Positions 9,094-17,831 of a stretch of 64,000 nucleotides of DNA are shown here, in pieces; the first letter of the stretch is position 1, and each line of letters starts with the position of its first letter. Below the pieces are notes generated by a model. It ran no database searches. It saw only the letters and a list, made by a program, of their open reading frames with translations, and had not been told where the DNA came from. Source of the stretch: Halieaceae bacterium UBA5085 (lineage in GTDB: Bacteria; Pseudomonadota; Gammaproteobacteria; Pseudomonadales; Halieaceae); assembly GCA_002414665.1 (NCBI GenBank), contig DIAF01000011.1, forward strand, positions 144,848 through 208,847, in the 5' to 3' direction. Both the position numbers and the translations under genes were made by a program.

Positions 9094-9459
9094 GTGAACG
9101 AGGTAATCCTGGCCGGCGCCTGGCGCATGTCCGGCGATGACGGGGAGCGCGATCGCGACGGTGGCCTGGCATTGCAGGACTCGAAACCGGAGCTCAAGAA
9201 GCCGCCGCTGTACAAGGTGGTGCTGCTCAACGACGATTACACCCCCATGGAGTTCGTGGTCGAAGTGCTTGAGGTGTTCTTCCGGATGAACCGCGAGCAG
9301 GCCACGCATGTCATGTTGACAGTCCATACCAAGGGCAAGGGCGTATGCGGTATATATACCCGGGACATTGCCGAGACCAAGGCAGCCCAGGTGAATCAGT
9401 ACGCGCGTGACAATCAGCACCCGTTGTTGTGCGAAATCGAGGCATCGGAGGGCGAATAG
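9094..9459 (+). CDS. clpS: ATP-dependent Clp protease adaptor ClpS
   Basis: ClpS delivers N-degron substrates to ClpAP. The core YKVVLLNDDYTPMEFVVEVL contains the N-degron pocket (NDDYTPM), and the C-terminal half matches E. coli (ICGVFTAEVAETK-like GVCGIYTRDIAETK). I chose the GTG at 9094 because GAGAGG lies 6 bases before it; this gives 121 residues. ATGs at 9043, 9064 and 9127 are in frame, but none has as good a ribosome binding site. It is followed 17 bases later by clpA, the conserved pair. Confidence 0.92.
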   Translation: MNEVILAGAWRMSGDDGERDRDGGLALQDSKPELKKPPLYKVVLLNDDYTPMEFVVEVLEVFFRMNREQATHVMLTVHTKGKGVCGIYTRDIAETKAAQVNQYARDNQHPLLCEIEASEGE

Positions 9460-9476
9460 CCCGGGAGTGGTAGAGT

Positions 9477-11753
9477 ATGCTGAGCAAAGATCTGGAACTG
9501 ACCCTGAACGAGGCCTTTCGCGAGGCCCGGGGCAAGCGCCATGAGTTCATGACGGTCGAGCACCTGTTGCTGGCCCTCCTGGACAACAATGACGCGATAC
9601 GCGTACTCAAGGCCTGCGGCGCAGAGATCAACGCACTGCGCGGCGACCTCATGGAGTTCGTTGATGCCACCACGCCGCTGATTCCCGAGGACAACGACGA
9701 CCGTGAGACACAGCCCACGCTGGGTTTTCAACGTGTGCTGCAGCGTGCGGTGTTCCACGTGCAGTCCTCCGGCCGCAGCGAGGTCACCGGCGCCAATGTG
9801 CTGGTGGCGATTTTCAGCGAGCAGGAAAGCCAGGCTGTCTATTTTCTCAAGACCCAGAGCATTGCCAGGCTTGATGTGGTCAACTTCATCACCCACGGGA
9901 TTTCGCGGGTATCCGAAGACGGTGAGGGCAGCGCCAGTGGCAACCCGGCGGGTGATGCCGCTGCGGCGGAGGATGGCGAAGAGAGCCCACTCGATACCTT
10001 TGCAACCAACCTGAATGAAGAGGCTCGCGCCGGGCGCATCGATCCCCTGATTGGTCGCATGCCTGAAGTGGAGCGGGTTGCGCAGATTCTCGCACGCCGG
10101 CGCAAGAACAACCCGCTGCTGGTGGGTGAATCTGGCGTGGGTAAAACGGCCATTGCCGAAGGCCTGGCAAAGATGATCGTTGATGGTGACGTGCCGGATA
10201 TGCTCAAGGACAGCGTGGTGTATTCCCTGGACCTGGGCGCACTGCTTGCCGGCACCAAGTACCGCGGTGACTTCGAGAAACGTTTCAAGGGGTTGCTCGC
10301 CAACCTCAAGAAACGTGAGGGCGCAATCCTGTTCATTGACGAGATCCACACCATCATCGGTGCCGGGGCGGCCTCCGGCGGTGTCATGGACGCGAGCAAT
10401 CTGCTCAAACCGCTGTTGACCTCGGGCAAGATGCGTTGCATCGGCAGCACCACCTTTCAGGAGTACCGCGGTATCTTCGACAAGGACAAGGCACTGAGCC
10501 GGCGCTTCCAGAAGATTGACGTACTTGAACCCTCACCCGATGACGCCTACCTGATTCTCAAGGGGTTGAAGTCGCGTTTTGAGGAGCATCACGGGCTGCG
10601 CTACACGAACAAGGCGCTGCGCGTCGCCACGGACCTGTCGGCCCGCTATATCACAGATCGTTTCCTGCCCGACAAGGCGATCGACGTCATCGACGAGGCG
10701 GGTGCCTACCAGCAGCTGCAACCGCCTTCCAAACGCAAAAAAGTGATTGGCGTTGCCGATATCGAAGCGGTGGTGGCCAAAATAGCGCGAATTCCGCCAA
10801 AATCGGTCAGCTCCGACGACCGTGAAACACTGCAGAAGCTGGAGCAGAACCTGCAGATGGTGGTATTTGGCCAGACCGCTGCCATCAGCAGCCTGGCCAC
10901 GTCGATCAAGCTGGCGCGCGCGGGTCTGCGCTCAGGGGACAAGCCGATTGGCTCATTCCTGTTGGCAGGCCCTACCGGCGTTGGCAAAACCGAGGTGACC
11001 AAGCAGCTGGCTCGCCAGCTTGGGCTGGAGCTCATCAGGTTTGACATGTCCGAGTATATGGAGCGGCATACCGTGTCGCGCCTGATCGGTGCGCCGCCGG
11101 GCTATGTGGGCTTCGACCAGGGCGGCCTGCTGACCGATGCCGTGACCAAACATCCGCACGCGGTGATCCTTCTCGATGAGATTGAGAAAGCCCATCCGGA
11201 AGTCTTCAACCTGCTGTTGCAGGTGATGGATCACGGTACGCTGACCGATAATAACGGTCGCAAGGCGGACTTCCGTAATGTGATACTGGTCATGACTACC
11301 AATGCGGGTGCCGAGAGCATCAGTCGGCGTACCATCGGTTTCACTACCCAGGACCACAGTACCGATGCCATGGAGGCCATCAACCGGATGTTTACGCCGG
11401 AATTCCGCAACCGCCTCGACAGTATCGTGCAGTTTGAACCGCTGGGTGAAGACGTGATCCTCACGGTAGTCGATAAATTCCTCACGGAACTGCAGGGCCA
11501 GCTGGACGAAAAGCGCGTGACGCTGGATGTGGACGAGGATGCGCGGTTGTGGCTGGTGGAAAAGGGCTACGACCGCAATATGGGCGCCCGGCCGATGGCA
11601 CGGGTAATTCAGGAGTACATCAAGAAACCACTGGCCGAGCTGGTGTTGTTCGGCTCGCTGGCACAGGGAGGTGGCGTTGCACAGGTACGCCTCAATGAGG
11701 CTGGGGACGGCCTGGAGGTGCGGGTCGAGGAAACGGAAGCGGAGCCCGCCTGA
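9477..11753 (+). CDS. clpA: ATP-dependent Clp protease ATP-binding subunit ClpA
   Basis: ClpA is the AAA+ unfoldase of ClpAP. It has the N-terminal Clp repeat domain that docks ClpS (TLNEAFREARGKRHEFMTVEHLL). Two ATPase domains follow, with Walker A GESGVGKT near residue 217 and GPTGVGKT near residue 497, and Walker B ILFIDEIH and VILLDEIEKAH. At 758 residues it equals E. coli ClpA. It lies directly behind clpS and converges on infA. Confidence 0.98.
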   Translation: MLSKDLELTLNEAFREARGKRHEFMTVEHLLLALLDNNDAIRVLKACGAEINALRGDLMEFVDATTPLIPEDNDDRETQPTLGFQRVLQRAVFHVQSSGRSEVTGANVLVAIFSEQESQAVYFLKTQSIARLDVVNFITHGISRVSEDGEGSASGNPAGDAAAAEDGEESPLDTFATNLNEEARAGRIDPLIGRMPEVERVAQILARRRKNNPLLVGESGVGKTAIAEGLAKMIVDGDVPDMLKDSVVYSLDLGALLAGTKYRGDFEKRFKGLLANLKKREGAILFIDEIHTIIGAGAASGGVMDASNLLKPLLTSGKMRCIGSTTFQEYRGIFDKDKALSRRFQKIDVLEPSPDDAYLILKGLKSRFEEHHGLRYTNKALRVATDLSARYITDRFLPDKAIDVIDEAGAYQQLQPPSKRKKVIGVADIEAVVAKIARIPPKSVSSDDRETLQKLEQNLQMVVFGQTAAISSLATSIKLARAGLRSGDKPIGSFLLAGPTGVGKTEVTKQLARQLGLELIRFDMSEYMERHTVSRLIGAPPGYVGFDQGGLLTDAVTKHPHAVILLDEIEKAHPEVFNLLLQVMDHGTLTDNNGRKADFRNVILVMTTNAGAESISRRTIGFTTQDHSTDAMEAINRMFTPEFRNRLDSIVQFEPLGEDVILTVVDKFLTELQGQLDEKRVTLDVDEDARLWLVEKGYDRNMGARPMARVIQEYIKKPLAELVLFGSLAQGGGVAQVRLNEAGDGLEVRVEETEAEPA

Positions 11754-11769
11754 GTCGCGGTAGCCGCGT

Positions 11770-11800
11770 GTTGATGCCGTGGGGTTGCCGCGGTATCAAC
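11770..11800. other. Long hairpin between convergent clpA and infA
   Basis: A 13-bp stem with two G-T wobbles joins 11770-11782 and 11788-11800 around a 5-base loop. There is no T run on either side. It overlaps the infA stop codon. It may slow convergent transcription or protect 3' ends, but it is not a canonical intrinsic terminator. Confidence 0.45.
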
Positions 11801-12014
11801 GCTCGCGATATGTGATGCGGCCCTTGGTCAGGTCGTAGGGGGTGAGTTCCACGCGAACTTTATCGCCGGTAAGGATGCGAATGTAGTTCTTGCGCATTTT
11901 GCCCGAGATGTGGGCAGTCACAACGTGGCCGTTTTCGAGTTTGACACGAAACGTTGTGTTGGGCAGGGTGTCAACGACTTCACCCTCCATCTCTATCTGG
12001 TCTTCTTTTGCCAT
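11796..12014 (-). CDS. infA: Translation initiation factor IF-1
   Basis: IF-1 is the 72-residue S1-fold factor that binds the ribosomal A site during initiation. The sequence is near-canonical: MAKEDQIEMEGEVVDTLPN at the start, HISGKMRKNYIRILTGD in the middle and DLTKGRITYRER at the end. It lies convergent to clpA, the standard gammaproteobacterial arrangement. Confidence 0.98.
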   Translation of the reverse strand: MAKEDQIEMEGEVVDTLPNTTFRVKLENGHVVTAHISGKMRKNYIRILTGDKVRVELTPYDLTKGRITYRER

Positions 12015-12100
12015 GCGGCGGCAGTCCCTCGTAAAATCAGGGGCGCATTTTGCACTAAAGCCGCCGCGTGTACCAGTTCAATATGCGGCAAAACTGCCGC

Positions 12101-12940
12101 TCAATTGCCGAACAGCTTGCCGAAAGCCTTGCCGATTTCCTTGGTGGCGTTCTCCAGACTGTCATCTGCGGGCGCTGCCTCGTCGTTTGGTGCCTCCTTG
12201 GCGCCGCCCCCGAATATACCGGACATGATGCCGCCCATACCGCCTTCCTCGCTGCCGTTACCGCCACCGAAGAGGCCGCCGAGCGCAGAGAGATCGGTGG
12301 GCTCCGCCGGCAACACAAAGCGTGCGGGGTCAATGCCCCCGGCGTTGATGCTGGCCACCCGCATGTCCTGACCGTAGCGCAGTACCCCCAGTTCCTTGTC
12401 GTTGAGACGTGTTTGCAGCAGGTTGGCTGCATCCTGCTGGTCGACCATATCACCGACACGTGATGCCATTCGATGCATGGCGTCGCGGAAGCCCACGGCA
12501 CGCGCGTCCGGTGACAGTACCAGTTCTGCCCGCTGCGTCTGGCCGTTGTGGTCCACGAAATTCAGGGTATACACCTCTCCCTCAATGCCTGCCACGGTCT
12601 CCTTGCGTCCGGTGGCCTCAAGGGTTTCAACGCGAACCTCCGCGAGATCAGGGACCGCAGCCTGCGCCATACCTCCGAACATGGACATGGCCTGCCGCAC
12701 ATCAATGACCATGATCTGGCCATCGTTGTTGGTGACAACGTACAGACTCTGCTCATTGGCCAGCATGTAGCTGCCCTGTTCCTGCGCCATGTTCACGCGC
12801 AGGTTATTGCCCTCGTATTCGAAGGTGATGCGGTTGCCTTCCGCATCAACGACCTCGGCGGTGTCCGCGCTACCGGGTGCTGCATACAGACCCAGTGTAA
12901 GAAGCAGCGCCGTGTACAGTGGGGAGTGGTTCAGTGCCAT
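12101..12940 (-). CDS. Secreted protein of unknown function with glycine-rich tail
   Basis: The 279-residue product starts with a Sec signal peptide (hydrophobic TALLLTLGLYAAPGSADT, cleavage likely near residue 25). The mature part has short beta-like repeats around VDAEGNRITFEYEGNNLRV and ASINAGGIDPARFVLP, which resemble proteins annotated with DUF4412-type domains. The C-terminal third is rich in glycine and acidic residues (LFGGGNGSEEGGMGGIM). I do not recognise a function. It appears to be transcribed alone, with infA downstream and the photolyase upstream on the same strand. Confidence 0.75.
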   Translation of the reverse strand: MALNHSPLYTALLLTLGLYAAPGSADTAEVVDAEGNRITFEYEGNNLRVNMAQEQGSYMLANEQSLYVVTNNDGQIMVIDVRQAMSMFGGMAQAAVPDLAEVRVETLEATGRKETVAGIEGEVYTLNFVDHNGQTQRAELVLSPDARAVGFRDAMHRMASRVGDMVDQQDAANLLQTRLNDKELGVLRYGQDMRVASINAGGIDPARFVLPAEPTDLSALGGLFGGGNGSEEGGMGGIMSGIFGGGAKEAPNDEAAPADDSLENATKEIGKAFGKLFGN

Positions 12941-13065
12941 TGTCGTATCGCTCCGTGTGGGAAGATGGTTTGTGCATCGTCTGCATTGCTGCGGATAGTA
13001 TTGACGCTCTTTCAGCGGATTTCCAGCCTCGCGTGTGTTACCGGCGGATGGCGACGAGTCGCGCC

Positions 13066-14502
13066 TTAACCCTTGCGTATCTGCTGGTAGGCAGCGAGGG
13101 CCGCTTCGCGGGCCTCACGGTGGTCCACCACGGGCTGTGGGTAGGTTTCGCCGATGATGATGCCTGCCTCTCTCAGCGTGGCCTCAGGGGCCTCCCAGGG
13201 CTTGTGCAGGTAGCGGTCCGGCAGGTCGGCAAGCTCCGGCACCCAGCGGCGCACGTAGCGGCCGCCCGCATCGAATTTTTCACCCTGGGTAACCGGATTG
13301 AAGATGCGGAAGTAGGGCGCAGCATCCGCTCCGCTACCGGCTACCCACTGCCAGCTGCAGGCATTGCTGGCCGGGTCCGCATCGACCAGGGTGTCCCAGA
13401 ACCAGCGCTCGCCGGCGCGCCAGTGCGTGAGCAGATGTTTGGTCAGAAACGACGCCGTGACCATGCGGATGCGGTTGTGCATGTAGCCTGTGTGCCAGAG
13501 CTCGCGCATCCCCGCATCGACCACCGGGTAGCCGGTCTGGCCGCGTTGCCAGGCTTTCAACAGCGCTTCGTCGCCGAGCCAGGGGAAGTCCTCGAACTGA
13601 GCCTTGAACGGTGCCTGCTCAATATCGGGAAAGTGAAACAGCAAGTGGTAGGAGAATTCACGCCAGCCCAGCTCGGCGAGAAACTTGTTGATCTGCTCCT
13701 CCAGCACCGGTTCCTGCTGCAGGCATGCTCGCGCTGCGTGCCACACTTGGCGCGGTGAAAGTTCGCCGAAGCGCAGGTGCGGCGACAGCCGCGACGTCGC
13801 ATTTTCCGCGGGATGATCGCGGCCTTTGGCGTAGCCTGAGACGCGTTCCCTCAGGAAGTGTGCCAGCGCGTCGCGTGCGCCTTCCTCGCCCGGCGTCCAC
13901 AGCTCCGGCCAGTGCGCGGCCCAGTCAGGTTTTGTCGGCAGTAGTGCAAGGTCGCGGAGGCTGGCGCGCTGTGTCAGGGGATCTGCCCAGGTCGTACGGG
14001 AAGGGAGGGGCAGCGGCTGGGCCGGCGACTGCGCACGGCAGCAATGGCGCCAAAAGGGCGTGAAGACCTTGAAAGGCTCGCCCGACTGGTTGGCGATGTG
14101 TTCCGGTTCATGCAACAGCGGACCGGGATAGCGCTTGAAGGTAACGCCCATGGTCTCGCAGGTGTCGCGCAACCGTGCCTCCAGCACCACTTCCCAGGGA
14201 CTGTAGGCCCGGCTGCAGTGGACCGCATTGATATTGCCTGTGGACAGCAGATCCTGCAGGCAGGCATTGGTGTCCCCCTGCAGCAGGTTCAGGGTGCCAC
14301 CGCTATCGGCGATGGCGTCAGCGAGTGACTGAAGGCTGTGATGCAGCCACCAGCGGCTGGCAGCGCCCAGTGCGCGGTCTCCCGCGTTGACGTCGTCAAG
14401 AATGTACAGCGGCAGTATATCCCCCGCGCGGTTGGCCGCAGCCAGACCGGGAAGGTCAGACAGTCGCAGGTCGTTGCGAAACAGGTAGATTGTGGTGGCC
14501 AT
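13066..14502 (-). CDS. phrB: Deoxyribodipyrimidine photolyase, class I
   Basis: This FAD enzyme repairs cyclobutane pyrimidine dimers using blue light. The N-terminal antenna domain begins TIYLFRNDLRLSDLPGL. The FAD domain has TSRLSPHLRFGELS, GYPVVDAGMRELWHTGYMHNR, and DADPASNACSWQWVAGSG followed by ADAAPYFRIFNP. These include the conserved FAD-binding and tryptophan-chain residues of class I CPD photolyases. Length 478 is normal. It is near a sirtuin, a TIGR01777 oxidoreductase, a MerR regulator and a sigma factor, a grouping that recalls light-inducible clusters of Pseudomonas. Confidence 0.95.
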   Translation of the reverse strand: MATTIYLFRNDLRLSDLPGLAAANRAGDILPLYILDDVNAGDRALGAASRWWLHHSLQSLADAIADSGGTLNLLQGDTNACLQDLLSTGNINAVHCSRAYSPWEVVLEARLRDTCETMGVTFKRYPGPLLHEPEHIANQSGEPFKVFTPFWRHCCRAQSPAQPLPLPSRTTWADPLTQRASLRDLALLPTKPDWAAHWPELWTPGEEGARDALAHFLRERVSGYAKGRDHPAENATSRLSPHLRFGELSPRQVWHAARACLQQEPVLEEQINKFLAELGWREFSYHLLFHFPDIEQAPFKAQFEDFPWLGDEALLKAWQRGQTGYPVVDAGMRELWHTGYMHNRIRMVTASFLTKHLLTHWRAGERWFWDTLVDADPASNACSWQWVAGSGADAAPYFRIFNPVTQGEKFDAGGRYVRRWVPELADLPDRYLHKPWEAPEATLREAGIIIGETYPQPVVDHREAREAALAAYQQIRKG

Positions 14503-14554
14503 GGTGATCGGTCCAAAGGTTTACAGCATGTGGCATGCCCGGGAATTGGTGTGT

Positions 14555-15403
14555 TCAGGCGCTGATGTTGCTCCTGACCAGGGCATCCAGCAGTGTTTCA
14601 CAGGGTGTTCTCAACCGTAGTGTAGCGAGTGCATCGGCACGGGTCTGCCCCGGGTTTACGATCGCCAGTGCCTTGCCCTGAGTCGCGGCCTGGCGGCAAA
14701 AGCGAAAACCCGAGTAGACCTGCAGCGAGGAGCCTATTACCAGCAGGGCGTCCGCGGCCGCGAGCGCCGCTCTGGCCCGTGTCACCCGCTCGGCAGGCAC
14801 GCTGCCGCCGAAAAACACCACATCGGGCATCAGTATGCCACCACAGGCTTCGCAGGCAGGGACCCGCGTGCTGGCCGACATGGCGTCAGGCAGGGCCATG
14901 TCACCATCCGGCCGCTCTCCTTTGGGTATGGAGAGTACGGTAAGGTGTGGATTGGCGCGGGCGAGTCGCTGCTGCATCACCTCCCGGTCGGTGAACGCGG
15001 CACAATCCAGGCACTGTACCCGGTCCAGCCTGCCGTGCAGGTCAATCACCGCGCTGCTGCCCGCGCGCTGGTGCAGGCGGTCGACATTCTGTGTGATAAC
15101 AAGGCTGATGACACCCTGCTGTTCGAGTGTGGCAATCGCCCGATGTGCCGCGTTGCTGCGGGCGTCACGCACCGCGGGCCAGCCGAACCAGCTGCGTGTC
15201 CAGTAGCGCTGGCGGACGGCGGCCGTGTGCAGAAACTCGCGGTGTTGAATCGGTGTGCTGTAGAGCCAGCGGCCGGCGGCATCGCGGTAGGTGGCAATCC
15301 CCGAACCCGCGCTGATACCGGCACCGGTCAACGCGACTATCCTCGGGTAGCGGGTGATGAAGTCCTGCAGCTGTTGCAGTTCCTGCTCCGTATTGCTCAT
15401 CAT
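14555..15403 (-). CDS. Sir2-family NAD-dependent protein deacylase
   Basis: Sirtuins remove acyl groups from lysines using NAD. The NAD-binding motif GAGISAGSGIATYRD, the TQNVDRLHQRAG motif with its neighbouring LHG catalytic histidine, and two zinc-binding cysteine pairs (CLDC and CEAC) are all visible. GSSLQVYSGF and IVNPGQTRAD complete the fold. I chose ATG 15403 (MMSNTEQ); an upstream start at 15436 is possible. The gene diverges from the oxidoreductase at 15484 and sits upstream of phrB on the same strand. Confidence 0.9.
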   Translation of the reverse strand: MMSNTEQELQQLQDFITRYPRIVALTGAGISAGSGIATYRDAAGRWLYSTPIQHREFLHTAAVRQRYWTRSWFGWPAVRDARSNAAHRAIATLEQQGVISLVITQNVDRLHQRAGSSAVIDLHGRLDRVQCLDCAAFTDREVMQQRLARANPHLTVLSIPKGERPDGDMALPDAMSASTRVPACEACGGILMPDVVFFGGSVPAERVTRARAALAAADALLVIGSSLQVYSGFRFCRQAATQGKALAIVNPGQTRADALATLRLRTPCETLLDALVRSNISA

Positions 15404-15483
15404 GTCGTTCGGCCTCCGCTGCTGGCGGTAGGGCACAGACTGCTGCCAGGGCGGCGAGCGGCGACAACGGGAGAATACAGATC

Positions 15484-16395
15484 ATGCATATTCTGATGAC
15501 CGGCGGTACCGGGTTTGTCGGTGAGGCACTGCGCGAGCACTGGTTGTCTGCGGGGCATGAACTCACGATTCTCAGCCGCTCCGCGCACCCGGACACGCGG
15601 CACTGCCGTTATGTGCAGACGCTGGAGGCGGTGCCCGCCAGCCCCTCGCCAGAGGCCGTAGTCAATCTTGCAGGCGCTTCTCTCGCGGGGAAACGCTGGA
15701 CGGCTGCCTACAAGAAAACACTGGTAGACTCGCGTGTTGATGGCACACGGGCGCTGGTCGAATGGATGAGCAGCCGTCCTACACCCCCGCGGGTGTTGCT
15801 CAACGCCTCTGCGATCGGCTTCTATGGCCCCCGTGGCAGTGAACCACTGGAGGAAGATGCGGCGGCGGGCAGCGGGTTTGCCAGTGAACTCTGCCAGGCA
15901 TGGGAGGCCCAGGCACTGGAGCTTGCAGCGGCGGGTGTTCGCGTCTGCCTGCTGCGGCTGGGTGTGGTGCTGGATGCTGATGGCGGCGCCTTTGTACAGA
16001 TGGCACAGCCCTTCCGCATGGGAATCGCCAGCTGGCCAGGGGACGGCCGACAATATCTGAGCTGGGTGCATCGTGCGGACGCTGTCGCGGCATTCGATTT
16101 CCTGCTGCAACAGGAAGCGTTTTCGGGCCCGGTGAATGTTACCGCGCCACAGCCTGTCACGCAGCGCGGTTTTTGCGTCGCCATGCGACAGCACTTCAGG
16201 ACCTTGCCCGGCATGCCGGTGCCTGGGTTGGTCATGCGCCTGCTGCTCGGCGAAATGGCGGATGAGTTGCTGCTTACCGGTCAACGGGTCATCCCCCGAC
16301 GTCTGCAGGAGTCCGGTTTCCTCTGGCGGCACCCGGACATCAACAGTGCGCTCGAGGCCATGCTCGATCGTCACGCCGGTGACAGGTTACCGTGA
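15484..16395 (+). CDS. TIGR01777-family NAD(P)-dependent oxidoreductase (YfcH/SulA-like)
   Basis: This is a Rossmann-fold extended-SDR/epimerase homologue of 303 residues. The dinucleotide motif is MTGGTGFVGEALREHW at the N-terminus. The signature NLAGASLAGKRWTAAYKK and the segment SAIGFYGPRG are hallmarks of the TIGR01777 family. The reaction is unknown. A GGGAG lies 12 bases before the ATG. Its 3' end overlaps the convergent sigma-factor gene by 25 bases. Homologues lie beside phrB in light-responsive gene clusters of other gammaproteobacteria. Confidence 0.9.
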   Translation: MHILMTGGTGFVGEALREHWLSAGHELTILSRSAHPDTRHCRYVQTLEAVPASPSPEAVVNLAGASLAGKRWTAAYKKTLVDSRVDGTRALVEWMSSRPTPPRVLLNASAIGFYGPRGSEPLEEDAAAGSGFASELCQAWEAQALELAAAGVRVCLLRLGVVLDADGGAFVQMAQPFRMGIASWPGDGRQYLSWVHRADAVAAFDFLLQQEAFSGPVNVTAPQPVTQRGFCVAMRQHFRTLPGMPVPGLVMRLLLGEMADELLLTGQRVIPRRLQESGFLWRHPDINSALEAMLDRHAGDRLP

Positions 16396-17672
16396 TCGCT
16401 GGCCGCCTTGCGCACCACGCTATTCCGGCTCAGCTTGTCCAGCGCCGACTTTTCCAGCTGGCGCACCCACTCACGGCTGACGCACAGTTTATCGGCGACC
16501 TCGGCCCGGGTCAGCGGCGGACCCTCGTGCAGGCCCCAGCGGGCGATAACGACCTGCTTCTCCGCAGGATCCAGGTGGTCGATCTCCTGCAACAGGCAAC
16601 GCTGTAAGGAGGCAGACTCTGCAGGCGCATCAATGTCCTCGAAGGGGCCTCCGGGCAGGGTGTCCAGCAGGGATTCTTCATCGTCGTCAAAGCGCGGCTG
16701 GTCCAGCGAGATGGCCATGTTGCGCAGCTTCCGCAGTTCACGCGCCTTGCCGGTATCGATGCCGGCGGCGGAGGCCAGCGCTGCCTCACTGGGTTCCTCA
16801 CCGCTGCTGCTCCAGAGCGCATTGCGCTCGCGGTACAGCTTGCCCACCTGCTCGCGTACATGGGTGGGGTAGCGGATGAGTGCCGCGGAATCGCTGATAT
16901 AGCGCCGCACCGCCTGGGATATCCAGTTGTAGCAGTAGGTGCTGAAGCGATAGCCCTTGGCAGCCTCAAACTTCTCCGCGGCCCGAATCAGCCCCAGCGT
17001 GCCTTCCTGGATCAGGTCGCGGTATGGCGCGCCTTTGCCGCGGGCCTTGCCAGCGATGGAATACACCAGACGCAAATTGTGCAGAGTCAGGGTATCCCGC
17101 GCCTGGTTGAAACGCGAGAGCGCGAGGGCGAGAGCGCTGAGCTGCGCGGACTCCAACCGATAGCGAGCACCAGAGGATTTGCGGCCGTCGGCGGTTGTCT
17201 GCCAGGCGTCCAGTGCATCTGCGACCCGACATTTGACCGGGCGCTGGTTGCAGCGGGCCAGGGCGCCGGCCATGCCAACTGCGAGGCTGGCCGGCAGTGC
17301 CATCTCCCGGATGGTGTCGCGTGCGGCGGCGAGGTCCCCGGCGGACAGGGCGCTCGAGAGCAGCGTGACTGCGGTGGCCTGCTCGCCACCGCTCAGGTAG
17401 TTGACCAGTTCGCGACGCAGCAGGAAGTGGTGGTCACGATTGGCAAAGTTTGCGACTTCGGGGGGCTCGTGCTGGATGCGGACCAGCAGATCCTGCAAGT
17501 ACCGGCGGCCACCCTCGCTGTCAGTGAAGAGAGTGCAAAGTTCATCGACAGCACGCCACTTGCTGGAGTCTATATCGCGTTCCTGCTCCGCGCTCAGCAG
17601 GGGATAGCGGCGGGCCTCTGCAAACAGCCGCTCCAGCTCGCGATCGTCGGTTTCGGTCTTCCAGTTGTCCAC
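16371..17672 (-). CDS. RpoD-like sigma-70 factor (alternative, group 2/3)
   Basis: This 433-residue sigma factor has complete region 2 (DLIQEGTLGLIRAAEKFEAA then RFSTYCYNWISQAVRRYI), region 3 (YPTHVREQVGKL) and region 4 (LTRAEVADKLCVSREWVRQLEK). It lacks the long region 1.1 of housekeeping RpoD. A stretch between regions 1 and 2 is unusual and unassigned. I chose the GTG at 17672: GGGAG lies 7 bases upstream, and a -35/-10 pair at 17697-17726 is just beyond it, so the ATG at 17762 would precede its own promoter. It diverges from a MerR regulator, which probably controls it. Confidence 0.88.
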   Translation of the reverse strand: MDNWKTETDDRELERLFAEARRYPLLSAEQERDIDSSKWRAVDELCTLFTDSEGGRRYLQDLLVRIQHEPPEVANFANRDHHFLLRRELVNYLSGGEQATAVTLLSSALSAGDLAAARDTIREMALPASLAVGMAGALARCNQRPVKCRVADALDAWQTTADGRKSSGARYRLESAQLSALALALSRFNQARDTLTLHNLRLVYSIAGKARGKGAPYRDLIQEGTLGLIRAAEKFEAAKGYRFSTYCYNWISQAVRRYISDSAALIRYPTHVREQVGKLYRERNALWSSSGEEPSEAALASAAGIDTGKARELRKLRNMAISLDQPRFDDDEESLLDTLPGGPFEDIDAPAESASLQRCLLQEIDHLDPAEKQVVIARWGLHEGPPLTRAEVADKLCVSREWVRQLEKSALDKLSRNSVVRKAASDHGNLSPA

Positions 17673-17696
17673 GTCGTTACTCCCGTTGGTTTGGCA

Positions 17697-17746
17697 TATA
17701 TACGCTGAACTGACTCGCTTGGACAAAATTTCCGGACAGTTGTCCA
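17697..17746 (-). promoter_or_regulatory. Promoter of the sigma-factor gene with overlapping GGACA operator repeats
   Basis: On the minus strand a TTGTCC -35 (17721-17726) and a TATATA -10 (17697-17702) are 18 bases apart. The -35 overlaps TGGACAA (17720-17726), which is perfectly inverted as TTGTCCA at 17740-17746. A third GGACA copy lies at 17734-17738. The site is between divergent sigma-factor and MerR genes, where a MerR-type regulator would bind. Confidence 0.6.
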
Positions 17747-17831
17747 GATAACATGCAGACATAACCTCGACAACTCATCCAGAGCGTCGCCTGTAGCGTA
17801 CCAACCCCGGACACCAACTGAGGCACGTGAT

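Noticed and set aside
9414..10349. Long frame opposite clpA
   Set aside because: Mirror of a conserved gene, with no start signal or known domain.
15400..16374. Frame opposite the TIGR01777 gene
   Set aside because: The plus strand encodes an intact oxidoreductase; the minus frame has no recognisable domain.
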